Assembly: GCA_947448955.1 (NCBI GenBank)
Contig: CANFPU010000023.1
Span: forward strand, 1 to 34,540
Length of the DNA stretch: 34,540 nt
Source: Burkholderiales bacterium
GTDB lineage: Bacteria > Pseudomonadota > Gammaproteobacteria > Burkholderiales > Burkholderiaceae_C
Reading direction: 5' to 3'
The position numbers and the translations under genes are program-made. The first letter of the stretch is position 1. Every line of letters begins with the position of its first letter. The notes beneath the pieces were generated by a model. That model saw only the letters and a program-made list of their open reading frames with translations, was not told the origin of the DNA and made no database searches. Below, one piece after another: positions 24,685-33,458 of this stretch.

Positions 24685-27282
24685 ATGCTGCAAGCCTACC
24701 GTCAACATGTGGCCGAACGCGCCGCGCTCGGCATTCCGCCGCTGCCGCTGTCGGCCCAGCAGACCGCCGACTTGATCGAGCTGATCAAGGCTCCGCCCGC
24801 TGGCGAAGAGACGGTGCTGCTTGACCTGATCACCCACCGCGTGCCGCCGGGCGTGGACGATGCAGCCAAAGTCAAAGCCAGCTTTCTGGCAGCAGTGGCG
24901 CACGGCGAGTTGAGCGTCGGACTGATCTCCAAAGCCAAGGCCACCGAGCTGCTGGGCACGATGGTGGGCGGCTACAACGTGCACCCGCTGATCGAGTTGC
25001 TTGACGACGCCGAGGTCGCCACTGTGGCCGCCGAAGCGCTGAAGAAGACGCTGCTGATGTTCGACTTCTTCAATGACGTCGCGCACAAGGCACAGGCCGG
25101 CAACACCTTCGCCAAGGAGGTGATCAAGAGCTGGTCCGAGGCCGAGTGGTTCACCACGCGCCCCGAAGTCGCCCGCAAGATCACGGTCAGCGTGTTCAAA
25201 GTGGTCGGCGAAACCAACACCGACGACCTGTCACCCGCGCCCGACGCCTGGAGCCGGCCCGACATCCCGCTGCACTACCTGGCGATGCTGAAGAACGCCC
25301 GCCCCGGCATCACCCCGGAGGAAGACGGCAAGCGCGGCCCGATGCAGTTCATCGAGGAGCTCAAGGCCAAGGGCCATCTGGTGGCCTACGTCGGCGACGT
25401 GGTGGGCACCGGCTCGTCGCGCAAGAGCGCGACCAATTCAATCGTCTGGGGCTTCGGCGAAGACATCCCATTCGTCCCCAACAAACGCTTCGGTGGCGTC
25501 ACGCTGGGCGGCAAGATCGCGCCGATCTTCTTCAACACCCAAGAGGACTCGGGCGCACTGCCGATCGAGGTCGATGTCTCGGCCTTCGACATGGGCGATG
25601 TGATCGACGTCTACCCCTACGACGGCAAGATCGAGAAAAACGGCAAGGTGAGCGCCGAATTCAAGCTGAAGAGCGAGGTGCTGTTCGATGAAGTGCGCGC
25701 AGGCGGCCGCATCAACCTGATCATCGGCCGATCGCTCACCGCCAAGGCGCGCGAGTTTCTCGGGCTGCCGGCCTCGACGGTGTTCAGGCTGCCCACCGCG
25801 CCGATCACCACCCAAGCAGGCTTCACGCTGGCGCAGAAGATGGTCGGCCGCGCCGTCGGGCTACCAGTGGTCGCCGGCAGCCAGCAAGGCGTTCGACCCG
25901 GCACTTACTGCGAGCCGAAGATGACCACGGTCGGCAGCCAAGACACCACTGGCCCGATGACCCGCGACGAGCTGAAAGACCTGGCCTGCCTGGGGTTCTC
26001 GGCCGACCTGGTGATGCAGAGTTTCTGCCACACCGCGGCCTACCCGAAGCCGGTGGATGTCAAGACGCACCGCGATCTGCCGGCTTTCATCAGTAACCGC
26101 GGCGGTGTCGCGCTGCGCCCGGGGGACGGCATCATCCACAGCTGGCTCAACCGCTTGCTGCTGCCCGACACCGTGGGCACCGGCGGCGACAGCCACACGC
26201 GGTTTCCGATCGGCATCAGCTTTCCGGCCGGTTCGGGCCTGGTCGCTTTCGGTGCAGCCACCGGCGTGATGCCACTGGACATGCCCGAGTCGGTGCTGGT
26301 GCGCTTCTCCGGAAAGATGCAGCCCGGTGTCACGCTGCGCGACCTGGTGCACGCGATTCCGTACTACGCGATCAAGGCCGGTCTGCTGACCGTGGCCAAG
26401 CAGGGCAAGATCAACGAGTTCTCGGGCCGCATCCTCGAGATCGAAGGCTTGCCAGACCTCCGGGTCGAGCAGGCTTTCGAGCTGTCGGACGCCAGCGCCG
26501 AGCGTTCGGCAGCGGGCTGCACCGTCAAGCTCAACCCCGAGCCGATCAAGGAATACCTCACCAGCAACATCGTGCTGATGAAGAACATGATCGCCGACGG
26601 CTACCAGGACCGCCGAACGCTCGAGCGCCGCATCAAGGCGGTCGAAGCCTGGTTGGCCAACCCGCAGTTGCTCGAAGCCGACCGCGATGCCGAGTACGCT
26701 GCGGTGATCGAGATCGATTTGAACCAACTCAAGGAGCCGGTGCTGTGCTGCCCGAACGACCCGGACGACGCCAAGCTGCTCAGCGAGGTGGCCGGCACCA
26801 AGATCGACGAGGTCTTCATCGGGTCGTGCATGACCAACATCGGCCACTTCCGCGCCGCCAGCAAGCTGCTCGAAGGCCGGCGTGATATCCCGGTCAAGCT
26901 CTGGGTCGCGCCGCCCACCAAGATGGACGCCCAGCAGCTGACCCAGGAAGGCCATTACGGCGTGTTCGGTGCAGCCGGTGCGCGCACCGAGATGCCGGGC
27001 TGCAGCCTGTGCATGGGCAACCAGGCCCAGGTCCGCGAAGGCGCGACCGTGGTCTCGACCAGCACGCGCAACTTCCCGAACCGGCTCGGCAAAAACACCA
27101 ATGTCTACCTGGCCTCGGCTGAACTGGCGGCGATTGCCAGCAAGATCGGCCGCATCCCGACGCTGGCCGAGTACCAGGCGGACATGGGCGTGATCAACCA
27201 GAGCGCCAACACGATCTACCAGTACCTGAACTTCGACCGGATCGAGGAATACGCCGAAACGGCGAAGGGCGTGACCGCCTAA
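24685..27282 (+). CDS. acnB: Aconitate hydratase B / 2-methylisocitrate dehydratase
   Basis: AcnB interconverts citrate and isocitrate in the TCA cycle and can also hydrate 2-methyl-cis-aconitate in the methylcitrate cycle. The 865-residue length equals E. coli AcnB. The N-terminal HEAT-like and swivel domains ([56 protein letters not shown]) precede the catalytic domains. The [4Fe-4S] ligands are Cys715 ([16 protein letters not shown]), Cys773 and Cys776 ([10 protein letters not shown]). CAGGAG eight bases upstream fixes the ATG; the frame is open 16 codons further but lacks support. Overlapping palindromes upstream suggest repressor control. A 10-bp-arm hairpin follows about 30 bases after the stop. 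Confidence 0.98.
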   Translation: MLQAYRQHVAERAALGIPPLPLSAQQTADLIELIKAPPAGEETVLLDLITHRVPPGVDDAAKVKASFLAAVAHGELSVGLISKAKATELLGTMVGGYNVHPLIELLDDAEVATVAAEALKKTLLMFDFFNDVAHKAQAGNTFAKEVIKSWSEAEWFTTRPEVARKITVSVFKVVGETNTDDLSPAPDAWSRPDIPLHYLAMLKNARPGITPEEDGKRGPMQFIEELKAKGHLVAYVGDVVGTGSSRKSATNSIVWGFGEDIPFVPNKRFGGVTLGGKIAPIFFNTQEDSGALPIEVDVSAFDMGDVIDVYPYDGKIEKNGKVSAEFKLKSEVLFDEVRAGGRINLIIGRSLTAKAREFLGLPASTVFRLPTAPITTQAGFTLAQKMVGRAVGLPVVAGSQQGVRPGTYCEPKMTTVGSQDTTGPMTRDELKDLACLGFSADLVMQSFCHTAAYPKPVDVKTHRDLPAFISNRGGVALRPGDGIIHSWLNRLLLPDTVGTGGDSHTRFPIGISFPAGSGLVAFGAATGVMPLDMPESVLVRFSGKMQPGVTLRDLVHAIPYYAIKAGLLTVAKQGKINEFSGRILEIEGLPDLRVEQAFELSDASAERSAAGCTVKLNPEPIKEYLTSNIVLMKNMIADGYQDRRTLERRIKAVEAWLANPQLLEADRDAEYAAVIEIDLNQLKEPVLCCPNDPDDAKLLSEVAGTKIDEVFIGSCMTNIGHFRAASKLLEGRRDIPVKLWVAPPTKMDAQQLTQEGHYGVFGAAGARTEMPGCSLCMGNQAQVREGATVVSTSTRNFPNRLGKNTNVYLASAELAAIASKIGRIPTLAEYQADMGVINQSANTIYQYLNFDRIEEYAETAKGVTA

Positions 27283-27700
27283 CCCTGCGCCAGGTCAGCG
27301 CCGCACCCCCGATGGCCTGCCTGGGCAACCTGGCAGGCCATGGCATTGGAGGCGGTGACCTGCGCCAGTCCCGCCAGCGCAGGAGACCCTCACTCGACAG
27401 CGTCCGACGTGCCGATCAACGCGATGCTGGGCAGGTCGGCGACGGTACCCGCCATCCGAGTCGCAAGACCTGGTCTCGAACCTTGGGTTTTCCTCGCCGG
27501 CGCCAAAGCCGGTTCGCGTGGCCGCGAAGCCTTCGGGCAGTTTCGTGTCCAACACGGTCTCAGACCCGTGCACGGCAACCGGTGTAGGCGCAACTGACCT
27601 TCGGTCGCGCGCTCGACCGCCACCCAGTCGATGGGTGGGCCAGCGTCGGCCACTTGCTAAGCTGCGCGCTGACCCGACCGACCAACCGACGACCCATCCC
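27283..27700. other. Structured gap between acnB and cpdB
   Basis: A 418-base stretch with no convincing gene on either strand. It carries at least six inverted repeats: 27312-27341 (10-bp arms), 27359-27383 (7-bp arms), 27513-27528 (TTCGCG-TGGC-CGCGAA), 27544-27556, 27556-27566 and 27620-27638 (CCACCCA-GTCGA-TGGGTGG). Open frames across it have no ribosome site or recognisable domain, but some minus-strand stretches read like ordinary protein and a decayed gene is possible. The last hairpin lies 62 bases upstream of the cpdB start. Confidence 0.5.
27312..27341 (+). terminator. Strong hairpin downstream of acnB
   Basis: ATGGCCTGCC and GGCAGGCCAT form perfect 10-bp arms around a 10-base loop, 30 bases after the acnB stop. 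No T-tract follows, so it is either a 3'-end stabilising hairpin or an atypical terminator. Confidence 0.45.
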
Positions 27701-29629
27701 ATGACAAGAACGCTTGCCCACTGGACCCTGGCCTGCCTGGCGATGGCCGCCCCATCGGTCTGGGCCGCAGAGATTCGGCTGCGCCTGCTCGAGACCACCG
27801 ACGTGCACATGACGCTGTTGGCCTATGACTACTACCAGGACAAGCCCAGCGACGACTTTGGCCTGGCCAAGACCATCAGCTTGATCAAGGCCGCCCGGGC
27901 CCAGGTGCCCAACTCGCTGCTGTTCGACAACGGTGACTTGCTGCAGGGCAACCCGCTGGGGGACTGGGTCGCGCGCGTCAAGCCGCTGCAGCCCGGCCAG
28001 GTCCACCCGGCCTACAAAGTGCTCAACGCGATCGGCGTGGACGCCGCCAACATCGGCAACCATGAGTTCAACTACGGCCTGCCGTTCCTGCGCCAGGCCA
28101 TCGCGGGCGCGGCTTTCCCCTACGTCAGCGCCAACGTTCACCTCGACGCCGGCCGCAATGATCCGGCCCATGACGCCCACGCCTTCACGCCCTATGTGAT
28201 CCTGGACCGCCGCTTCAGCGACGAGGCCGGCGCCCAGCATGCGATCAAGGTCGGCGTGATCGGTTTTGTGCCGCCGCAAATCATGGTCTGGGACAAGCAG
28301 CACCTGGAGGGCAAGCTCACGGTGCGCGACATCCAGGAAACCGCCCGCCGCTTGGTGCCTGAGATGCGGGCCAAGGGCGCGCAGATCGTGATCGCGATCC
28401 CGCACTCGGGTTTCGAACGGGGTGAGACGCCGCGCTTTGCCGAGAATTCGGTGGCTCGACTGGCCGAGGTGCCGGGCATCGACGCGATCCTGTTCGGCCA
28501 CTCGCACGGTGAGTTTCCGGGGCCATTTTTCGGTAAATACCCCAAAGTGGACCTCATCAAGGGCACGATCAACGGCGTGCCGGCCGTGATGCCTGGTCGC
28601 TGGGGTGACCACCTCGGGGTGATAGACCTCAAGCTTGACAATGCGTCCGGCGCCTGGCAGGTCACCGACAGCCGGGCCGAGATCCGTCCGATCACCGACC
28701 GCGCCAGCCGCAAGCCGCTGGTTGCGGCCGATCCGATGGTTGCCGAGTTGATCGCCACCGAGCATGCCGCGACCTTGGCGTATGTGCGCGGCGATGTCGC
28801 CAGCACCCGCACGCCGATCACCAGCTTCTTTGCCCAGGTGACCGACGATCCGTCGGTGCAAGTGGTCGCCCAGGCCCAGCTCGCCTACGCCAAGCGCGCG
28901 GTGCAGGGTACCGAGTACGAGCGCCTACCGCTGCTGTCGGCGGCATCGCCTTTCAAAGCCGGTGGCCGCATGGGCTGGAGCTACTACACCGACATCCCTG
29001 CGGGACGCATGAGCGTGCGAAACGTGGCGGACCTGTACATCTACCCCAACACCGTGAAGGTCGTGAAGATCACCGGCGCGGCGGTGCGTGAGTGGTTGGA
29101 GATGTCGGCCGGCCAGTTCAACCGCATCGATCCGCTGGGCGCGCCCGAGCAAAACCTGGTCAACGAGGCCTTCAAGACCTACAACTTCGACAGCTTCGAG
29201 GGCGTGAGCTACCGCATTGACGTGACGCAACCGGCGCGCTACAGCCCCGACGGCAAGCTGGTCGCGCCTGCAGCACACCGCATCCAGGGCCTGAGCTACC
29301 AGGGCCAGCCGATCGACGAGACGGCCCCGTTCCTGGTCGTGACCAACAACTACCGGGCCTCGGGCGGCGGCGGTTTCCCGGGGCTGGACGGCAAAGCTAT
29401 CGTCGTCGACTCGCCCGACGAGACCCGCGAGGCCTTGGTGCGCTACCTGCGCGACGCAGGCATGCTAGACGCCAGCGCCGACAACAACTGGCGCCTCCAG
29501 CCGGTGCCGGGTGTCAAACTGCGGTTCCTGTCGGGCGCTGGCGCGGTCGCCCATCTGGCGCGCTATCCGCAGATCCGGCTGGTCAAGGACAACGGCGACG
29601 GCTCGGCGCTGTTTGAGCTGATGCCTTGA
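27701..29629 (+). CDS. cpdB: Periplasmic 2',3'-cyclic-nucleotide phosphodiesterase / 3'-nucleotidase
   Basis: A 642-residue exported enzyme that hydrolyses 2',3'-cyclic nucleotides and 3'-nucleotides so they can be scavenged. The signal peptide is MTRTLAHWTLACLAMAAPSV with cleavage after WAA. The metallophosphoesterase domain has D34/H36 (ETTDVHMTLLAYDYYQD), NGD at 77-79 (DNGDLLQGNPLGDW), NHE at 120-122 (NIGNHEFNYG), IPHSGFERG and FGHSHGEFPG. The C-terminal 5'-nucleotidase domain has SVRNVADLYIYPNTV and the substrate loop VVTNNYRASGGGGFPG. The CpdB-specific DYYQD and CpdB-like length separate it from UshA. The ATG is chosen at the signal peptide; the frame runs upstream without support. No partner gene is adjacent. 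Confidence 0.95.
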   Translation: MTRTLAHWTLACLAMAAPSVWAAEIRLRLLETTDVHMTLLAYDYYQDKPSDDFGLAKTISLIKAARAQVPNSLLFDNGDLLQGNPLGDWVARVKPLQPGQVHPAYKVLNAIGVDAANIGNHEFNYGLPFLRQAIAGAAFPYVSANVHLDAGRNDPAHDAHAFTPYVILDRRFSDEAGAQHAIKVGVIGFVPPQIMVWDKQHLEGKLTVRDIQETARRLVPEMRAKGAQIVIAIPHSGFERGETPRFAENSVARLAEVPGIDAILFGHSHGEFPGPFFGKYPKVDLIKGTINGVPAVMPGRWGDHLGVIDLKLDNASGAWQVTDSRAEIRPITDRASRKPLVAADPMVAELIATEHAATLAYVRGDVASTRTPITSFFAQVTDDPSVQVVAQAQLAYAKRAVQGTEYERLPLLSAASPFKAGGRMGWSYYTDIPAGRMSVRNVADLYIYPNTVKVVKITGAAVREWLEMSAGQFNRIDPLGAPEQNLVNEAFKTYNFDSFEGVSYRIDVTQPARYSPDGKLVAPAAHRIQGLSYQGQPIDETAPFLVVTNNYRASGGGGFPGLDGKAIVVDSPDETREALVRYLRDAGMLDASADNNWRLQPVPGVKLRFLSGAGAVAHLARYPQIRLVKDNGDGSALFELMP

Positions 29630-29651
29630 ACCCCTGGCAACGCCCGAGCGC

Positions 29652-31106
29652 TCAACCGACTTCCGGCGCGATCTGCTCGGCGTAATCGTAGAGCTCGCCC
29701 AGGATGGCCTGTCCGCGATCGTCGGCAGACTCGCTCAACACATCGACGCGCTCGAAGAACTGCGCCAGCGTTGTCCCACCGCCCACGCCGTCATGCAAGC
29801 GCTCGCTGCGGTGCTGCTGCCAGCGCGCCTGCTCAGTGTCGTCGAGGGTGCTGGCGAAGTTGCGGGCACGGTAGCGAAACAGCAGTTCGTCAAGCCGGCG
29901 GTCGTCGAAAGCCGGACGCTTGGTGGCCAGCTGTTCAGCGCTGAGGCCGCGCAGACGGTCCAGCGTTCGGCGGTCGCCCGCACCGATGAAGCCGCCGTAC
30001 AAATCCTCGTCAACATCGGGCGGCTGGATGGGCGCGCCACGCTCAAACACCTGGCCCCAGGGCAACGCTGCCAGCGCGGCCGCGTTGTCAAGCGCCCAGT
30101 GGGCTCGCGCCAGGCCCTTGGCGATGTCCAAGCCCCAGCGCTCGGCCATCGCGCCCGCCAAGGTCTTCAGGTTGGCGATCACCACCGGGCTCTTGTTGAC
30201 GTGGATGGACTTGAGCGGCAAGCGGACCATGCCCTCGGGCATCTCGTCGGTCCTGGTGAACATTCGCTGGCGCATCGTGTCGGCGTCCAGCGACAACAGT
30301 TCGGCCGGGTCAAAGGCCAGGTCCCAAACAATCAGTTCGTTCTTGTTGGTCGGGTGCAAGGCCAATGGCCAGACCAGGGCCATGCAGCCGCGCTCGGCCG
30401 GGTACATGCCCGAGATGTGCAGCAGCGGCCGGCAGCCAGCCTGGCCGGGCAAGGGCCCGATCTCCTGCCAGACCGCCTCTTTCTTGCGCAGCTTGAGACA
30501 GAAGTCGAACAGCTTGGGCTGGCGCTCGCGAACCAGGCGCGCCAGTGCGATCGTGGCGCGCACATCGGACAGCGCGTCGTGGGCGGCATCGTGCGCCAGG
30601 CCGTTGGCAGCGGTCAGCTGCTCCAGCCTGAACGAGGGTCGGCCGTCGGGATGGCGCGGCCACTCGATGCCTTCGGGTCGCAACGCGTAGGCGCAGCGCA
30701 GCACATCCATCAGATCCCAACGGCCACAGTGGTTCTGCCACTCTCGGCCGTAAGGGTCGATCAGGTTGCGCCAGAACAGGTGGCGCGTGACCTCGTCATC
30801 AAAACGGATCGTGTTGTAGCCAACGCCGACCGTGCCCGGCTCGCTCAGTGCGGCCAGCACCTGCGCCGCAAATAGGTGCTCGGGAACACCGCGCGCGAGG
30901 CAGGTTTGCGGCGTGATGCCGGTCAGCAAGCAGCTCTCCGGGTCGGGCAGTTGGTCGGGCGCGGGTTGGCAGTACAGCATCACCGGCTCGCCGACCTCGT
31001 TGAGCTCGGCATCGGTGCGGATGCCGGCAAACTGCGCCGGGCGGTCGCGCCGCGGCACGCGGCCGAAAGTCTCGTAGTCGTGCCAGAAAAAACTGAAGTC
31101 GGTCAT
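29652..31106 (-). CDS. sbcB: Exodeoxyribonuclease I
   Basis: ExoI degrades single-stranded DNA 3' to 5' and takes part in mismatch repair and recombination. The 484-residue product (E. coli 475) starts MTDFSFFWHDYETFG with the first DEDD acidic residues Asp10 and Glu12. It continues with RRDRPAQFAGIRTD, GYNTIRFDDEVTRHLFWRNLIDPY and HDAAHDALSDVRATIALA (third-exonuclease motif). The SH3-like and C-terminal helical parts include PLLHISGMYPAERGC, LPLKSIHVNKSPVV and LLFRYRARNFASTL. All catalytic motifs are intact. It is 22 bases from the convergent cpdB stop. The DNA ligase gene upstream on the same strand is about 60 bases away and may be co-transcribed, but the two act in different compartments. 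Confidence 0.96.
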   Translation of the reverse strand: MTDFSFFWHDYETFGRVPRRDRPAQFAGIRTDAELNEVGEPVMLYCQPAPDQLPDPESCLLTGITPQTCLARGVPEHLFAAQVLAALSEPGTVGVGYNTIRFDDEVTRHLFWRNLIDPYGREWQNHCGRWDLMDVLRCAYALRPEGIEWPRHPDGRPSFRLEQLTAANGLAHDAAHDALSDVRATIALARLVRERQPKLFDFCLKLRKKEAVWQEIGPLPGQAGCRPLLHISGMYPAERGCMALVWPLALHPTNKNELIVWDLAFDPAELLSLDADTMRQRMFTRTDEMPEGMVRLPLKSIHVNKSPVVIANLKTLAGAMAERWGLDIAKGLARAHWALDNAAALAALPWGQVFERGAPIQPPDVDEDLYGGFIGAGDRRTLDRLRGLSAEQLATKRPAFDDRRLDELLFRYRARNFASTLDDTEQARWQQHRSERLHDGVGGGTTLAQFFERVDVLSESADDRGQAILGELYDYAEQIAPEVG

Positions 31107-31164
31107 TCGGGGCGTCCAGGAAGGGTCAAGACGATACGACAGATCGCCGCGTCCGTAGGCAAGC

Positions 31165-32106
31165 TCATTCGGCCGGGGCCGTCCGCAAATAGCTGGCAAA
31201 GCGCGGCACGCCGCCTGCCGTCAACCCCCGATAGGTGAACGTGATGCGCTGGCCGATGGCTGGTGGCTGTTGGCGGTCCGCATCGGAAAAACCGGTGCCG
31301 ATCGCCAGCAATTTCCCCGTGTCGGCGCGCACCCGCAACGCACCCAGCTGGCCGGCGTAGCGGCCCTGACCCGGCAGGTGGGCCAGTACCTGTGCCTCGG
31401 CGTCGTGCAGCGGTTTGTGCTTCCATAGCCAAGGGCTGCGGCCACTGGCCTGGGGGGCATCGGCCTGGTGCAACACCAAGCCCTCACCACCGCCGGCCAC
31501 CACCTCGTCCAGCCGCTGCTGCAACGCAGCGCGGCTCGCGACCGCTTGCTGTGCCACCGCTTGCAACGCGGGCCAGCCGACCTGCGCGCACAGCGATGGC
31601 AGTGTGGCGGCGCGTTCGGCGAAGGACCCCCCCGCGGCCGGCAACTCGAAGACCTGGTACTGCAGCGCTTGCCAGCCGGCATCATCCAATGGTTGGCGCC
31701 GAACCAAGCCCGACAGCACCTCGAAACGGCCGCGGCCCAGCCAGAGCTCGCCGTCCAGCGGCTGAGCCGGCAGCCTGGCGATGAACCACGCTGGCGCGCT
31801 GATCAAGCGGCCGCTGCGAAAACGCAGAGACTGGCCGTCCCACAGCGCACGAACACCGTCGAACTTCTCACTGACCAGAAAGCCTGCGGGGTCGCCATGG
31901 ACCGGCCACTCGCGCGCGAGCAGCGGCGTGAACGACGGTCGGTTGGACGACGAGTTGCCGGCCGGGATGTCGGCCAAGCTGGCAGCCTGGCCGGCAACCT
32001 GGCCGGCAACCGGGCTGCAGAGCCACGCACCTAGCGCGGTGGCGCAAAACTGGCGGCGGCCAGGCTTGATCAGGGGTTGGACCGTGCGGTTCAAGGCGAT
32101 GGGCAT
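31165..32106 (-). CDS. Exported ATP-dependent DNA ligase (LigE/LigB-like small ligase)
   Basis: A 313-residue minimal ATP-dependent DNA ligase. It has the nucleotidyl-transferase motifs: I with Lys81 (SEKFDGVRA), III (LDGELWLGRG, Glu120), IV (GGGEGLVLH, Glu208) and V (PWLWKHKP, Lys229/231). A short OB-fold ends in RITFTYRGLTAGGVPRFASYLR. A twin-arginine-type signal (GRRQFCATALGAWLCSPVAG) precedes the core, so the enzyme is probably exported. Small ligases of this type in proteobacteria are periplasmic and thought to work on extracellular or incoming DNA. GGAG seven bases upstream supports the ATG; an upstream GTG at 32133 is less likely. The linker after the signal is doubled (VAGQVAGQ) by a 12-bp repeat. 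Confidence 0.92.
   Translation of the reverse strand: MPIALNRTVQPLIKPGRRQFCATALGAWLCSPVAGQVAGQAASLADIPAGNSSSNRPSFTPLLAREWPVHGDPAGFLVSEKFDGVRALWDGQSLRFRSGRLISAPAWFIARLPAQPLDGELWLGRGRFEVLSGLVRRQPLDDAGWQALQYQVFELPAAGGSFAERAATLPSLCAQVGWPALQAVAQQAVASRAALQQRLDEVVAGGGEGLVLHQADAPQASGRSPWLWKHKPLHDAEAQVLAHLPGQGRYAGQLGALRVRADTGKLLAIGTGFSDADRQQPPAIGQRITFTYRGLTAGGVPRFASYLRTAPAE
31987..32010. repeat. Two tandem 12-bp repeats in the ligase signal region
   Basis: CTGGCCGGCAAC occurs twice in direct succession. On the minus strand it gives the repeated Val-Ala-Gly-Gln of the exported DNA ligase, at the end of its signal segment. The frame is kept. Confidence 0.85.
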
Positions 32107-32219
32107 GGCGGGTCTCCGGCTGCAGGGGAACACAGCCTAGATCCGCGACCTGCCGCTGACGATCCCTCGGAATGACCAGCGCTCTAACGCCGTGAGCCTA
32201 GCGGCCCTGCGCCCAGCCC

Positions 32220-33206
32220 TCAGGCGTCGGCGCTGAAGCCGATCGCCTTGACCAGTGGGCCCCAACGCTCGTTGTCGGATTTGAGCGCCGCAGCCAACTC
32301 GGCCGGCGTCGAAGCGGTCGATTCCATCCCCATCCGGCCGAGACCTTCGATCGTGTCGGGCGAGGCCAGCGCGGCCACCAACGCCGCGTTCAGTCGCTTG
32401 ACCGTCTCAGGCGACGCGCCGGCTGGCAGGTACATGCCAAACCATTCGCGGAACACCATGTCCTTGAGCCCCTGCTCGGTATAGGTGGGCACGGTCGGCG
32501 CAAAGCGGCTACGCGCAGCCCCCGAGGTGCCCAGCAGCCGAACCCGGCCCGACGCCAGGTGCTGGAGAAACTCACCCACCGGTGCCGAGACCGCCGGAAT
32601 CTGACCACCGATCATGTCGGCAATCGCCGGTTGCGAGCCCCGGTAAGGCACATGGGTCAGCGTGAAGCCGGCCGCCCGACCCATCAGCGCGCCGATGAAA
32701 TAAGGCGTCGACCCAGCGGCTGGCGAGGCGAAATTGGCTTGCGCCGGGTTGGCCTTGGCCCAGGCCAGGTACTCAGGCACGGTCTTGACCGATGCCGGCA
32801 CGCTAGGACCGACACCGAGGCCGAAATCGATGCTCGCGAGCATCGACACTGGCACCACGTCGGCCATCGGGTCGTAGGGCAGCTTCTTGTAGATATGCGG
32901 GTAAATGCCGAGCATCGACATGGGCGTGAGCAGCATCACCGAGCCATCGGCAGTCACCCCCTTCATCGAGGTAATCGCGATCTGAGCGGCCGCGCCGGTC
33001 TTGTTCTCGACCATCGCGGCCTTTGCATAACCGGGCGCGAGCTTTTCAGCCAGACGGCGACACAGCACGTCGGCCGTGCCGCCCGCGGGGAAACCCACCA
33101 CGACCTTGGCGGTCTCGATGACTTGGGCCTGAGCGGCCCGCCCAAAGCCGGCCAGCAGCGCCGAAGCACCCAGCGATTGAACCATCCGACGCCTAGAAAC
33201 CGTCAT
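32220..33206 (-). CDS. Bug-type (TctC family) periplasmic solute-binding protein
   Basis: A 328-residue periplasmic receptor of the Bug/tripartite tricarboxylate transporter family, which binds carboxylates or amino acids and is hugely expanded in Burkholderiales. A twin-arginine-like signal (SRRRMVQSLGASALLAGFG) precedes the binding domain: AKVVVGFPAGGTADVLCRRLAEKL, VENKTGAAAQIAI, YKKLPYDPMADVVPVS, the ligand loop FASPAAGSTPYFIGALMG and HVPYRGSQPAIADMIGGQI, ending ELAAALKSDNERWGPLVKAIGF. No TctA/TctB membrane genes are adjacent, so it is an orphan receptor. The ligand is unknown. TGGAG about six bases upstream supports the ATG. Confidence 0.93.
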   Translation of the reverse strand: MTVSRRRMVQSLGASALLAGFGRAAQAQVIETAKVVVGFPAGGTADVLCRRLAEKLAPGYAKAAMVENKTGAAAQIAITSMKGVTADGSVMLLTPMSMLGIYPHIYKKLPYDPMADVVPVSMLASIDFGLGVGPSVPASVKTVPEYLAWAKANPAQANFASPAAGSTPYFIGALMGRAAGFTLTHVPYRGSQPAIADMIGGQIPAVSAPVGEFLQHLASGRVRLLGTSGAARSRFAPTVPTYTEQGLKDMVFREWFGMYLPAGASPETVKRLNAALVAALASPDTIEGLGRMGMESTASTPAELAAALKSDNERWGPLVKAIGFSADA

Positions 33207-33266
33207 AAGAACTCCAGAGTTACACAGCTTTGCGATCCCTCACCGCCAGCCGTCGCGCCGCGCGGC

Positions 33267-33314
33267 TTTGCCCAGACCTTTGCCCGGACCTTCGCCCAGA
33301 CCTTCGCCCAGAAC
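33267..33314. repeat. Four tandem 12-bp repeats
   Basis: TTTGCCCAGACC, TTTGCCCGGACC, TTCGCCCAGACC and TTCGCCCAGAAC run in sequence. They are non-coding, about 60 bases upstream of the Bug receptor start codon, and could lie in its promoter region. Confidence 0.9.
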
Positions 33315-33381
33315 GATGACGCCAGCCATCCTAGTGGACTCGGGTCAAAGCCCTATCGGGGATCACCCTGTAGGCGCAGCA

Positions 33382-33407
33382 TGGAGGGGCGGCGTGGAGG
33401 GGCGGCG
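33382..33407. repeat. Two tandem 13-bp repeats
   Basis: TGGAGGGGCGGCG occurs twice back to back in the gap downstream of the MFS gene. It is a perfect, probably recent duplication. Confidence 0.88.
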
Positions 33408-33458
33408 TGCGGCTGAATCGGCAGCGCGGTCGCCGTCCATGCCGTCCAGCGCCAAACT

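Larger units (their letters stand above)
33207..33458. other. Gap between MFS and Bug genes
   Basis: This 252-base region lies between the MFS stop and the Bug gene start, both on the minus strand. It holds a four-unit 12-bp array (33267-33314) and a doubled 13-bp unit (33382-33407). No gene or clear terminator is visible; a promoter for the Bug gene is expected near its right edge (33207-33260) but is not distinct. Confidence 0.5.

Noticed and set aside
27470-27500. tRNA-like T-arm (GGTTCGAGACC on the minus strand)
   Set aside because: No matching acceptor stem, D-arm or anticodon arm could be built around it.
27295-27810. Minus-strand frame in the acnB-cpdB gap as a real gene
   Set aside because: It overlaps the cpdB signal peptide, has no ribosome site and no family features. 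A decayed gene remains possible, so the gap is reported as a finding instead.
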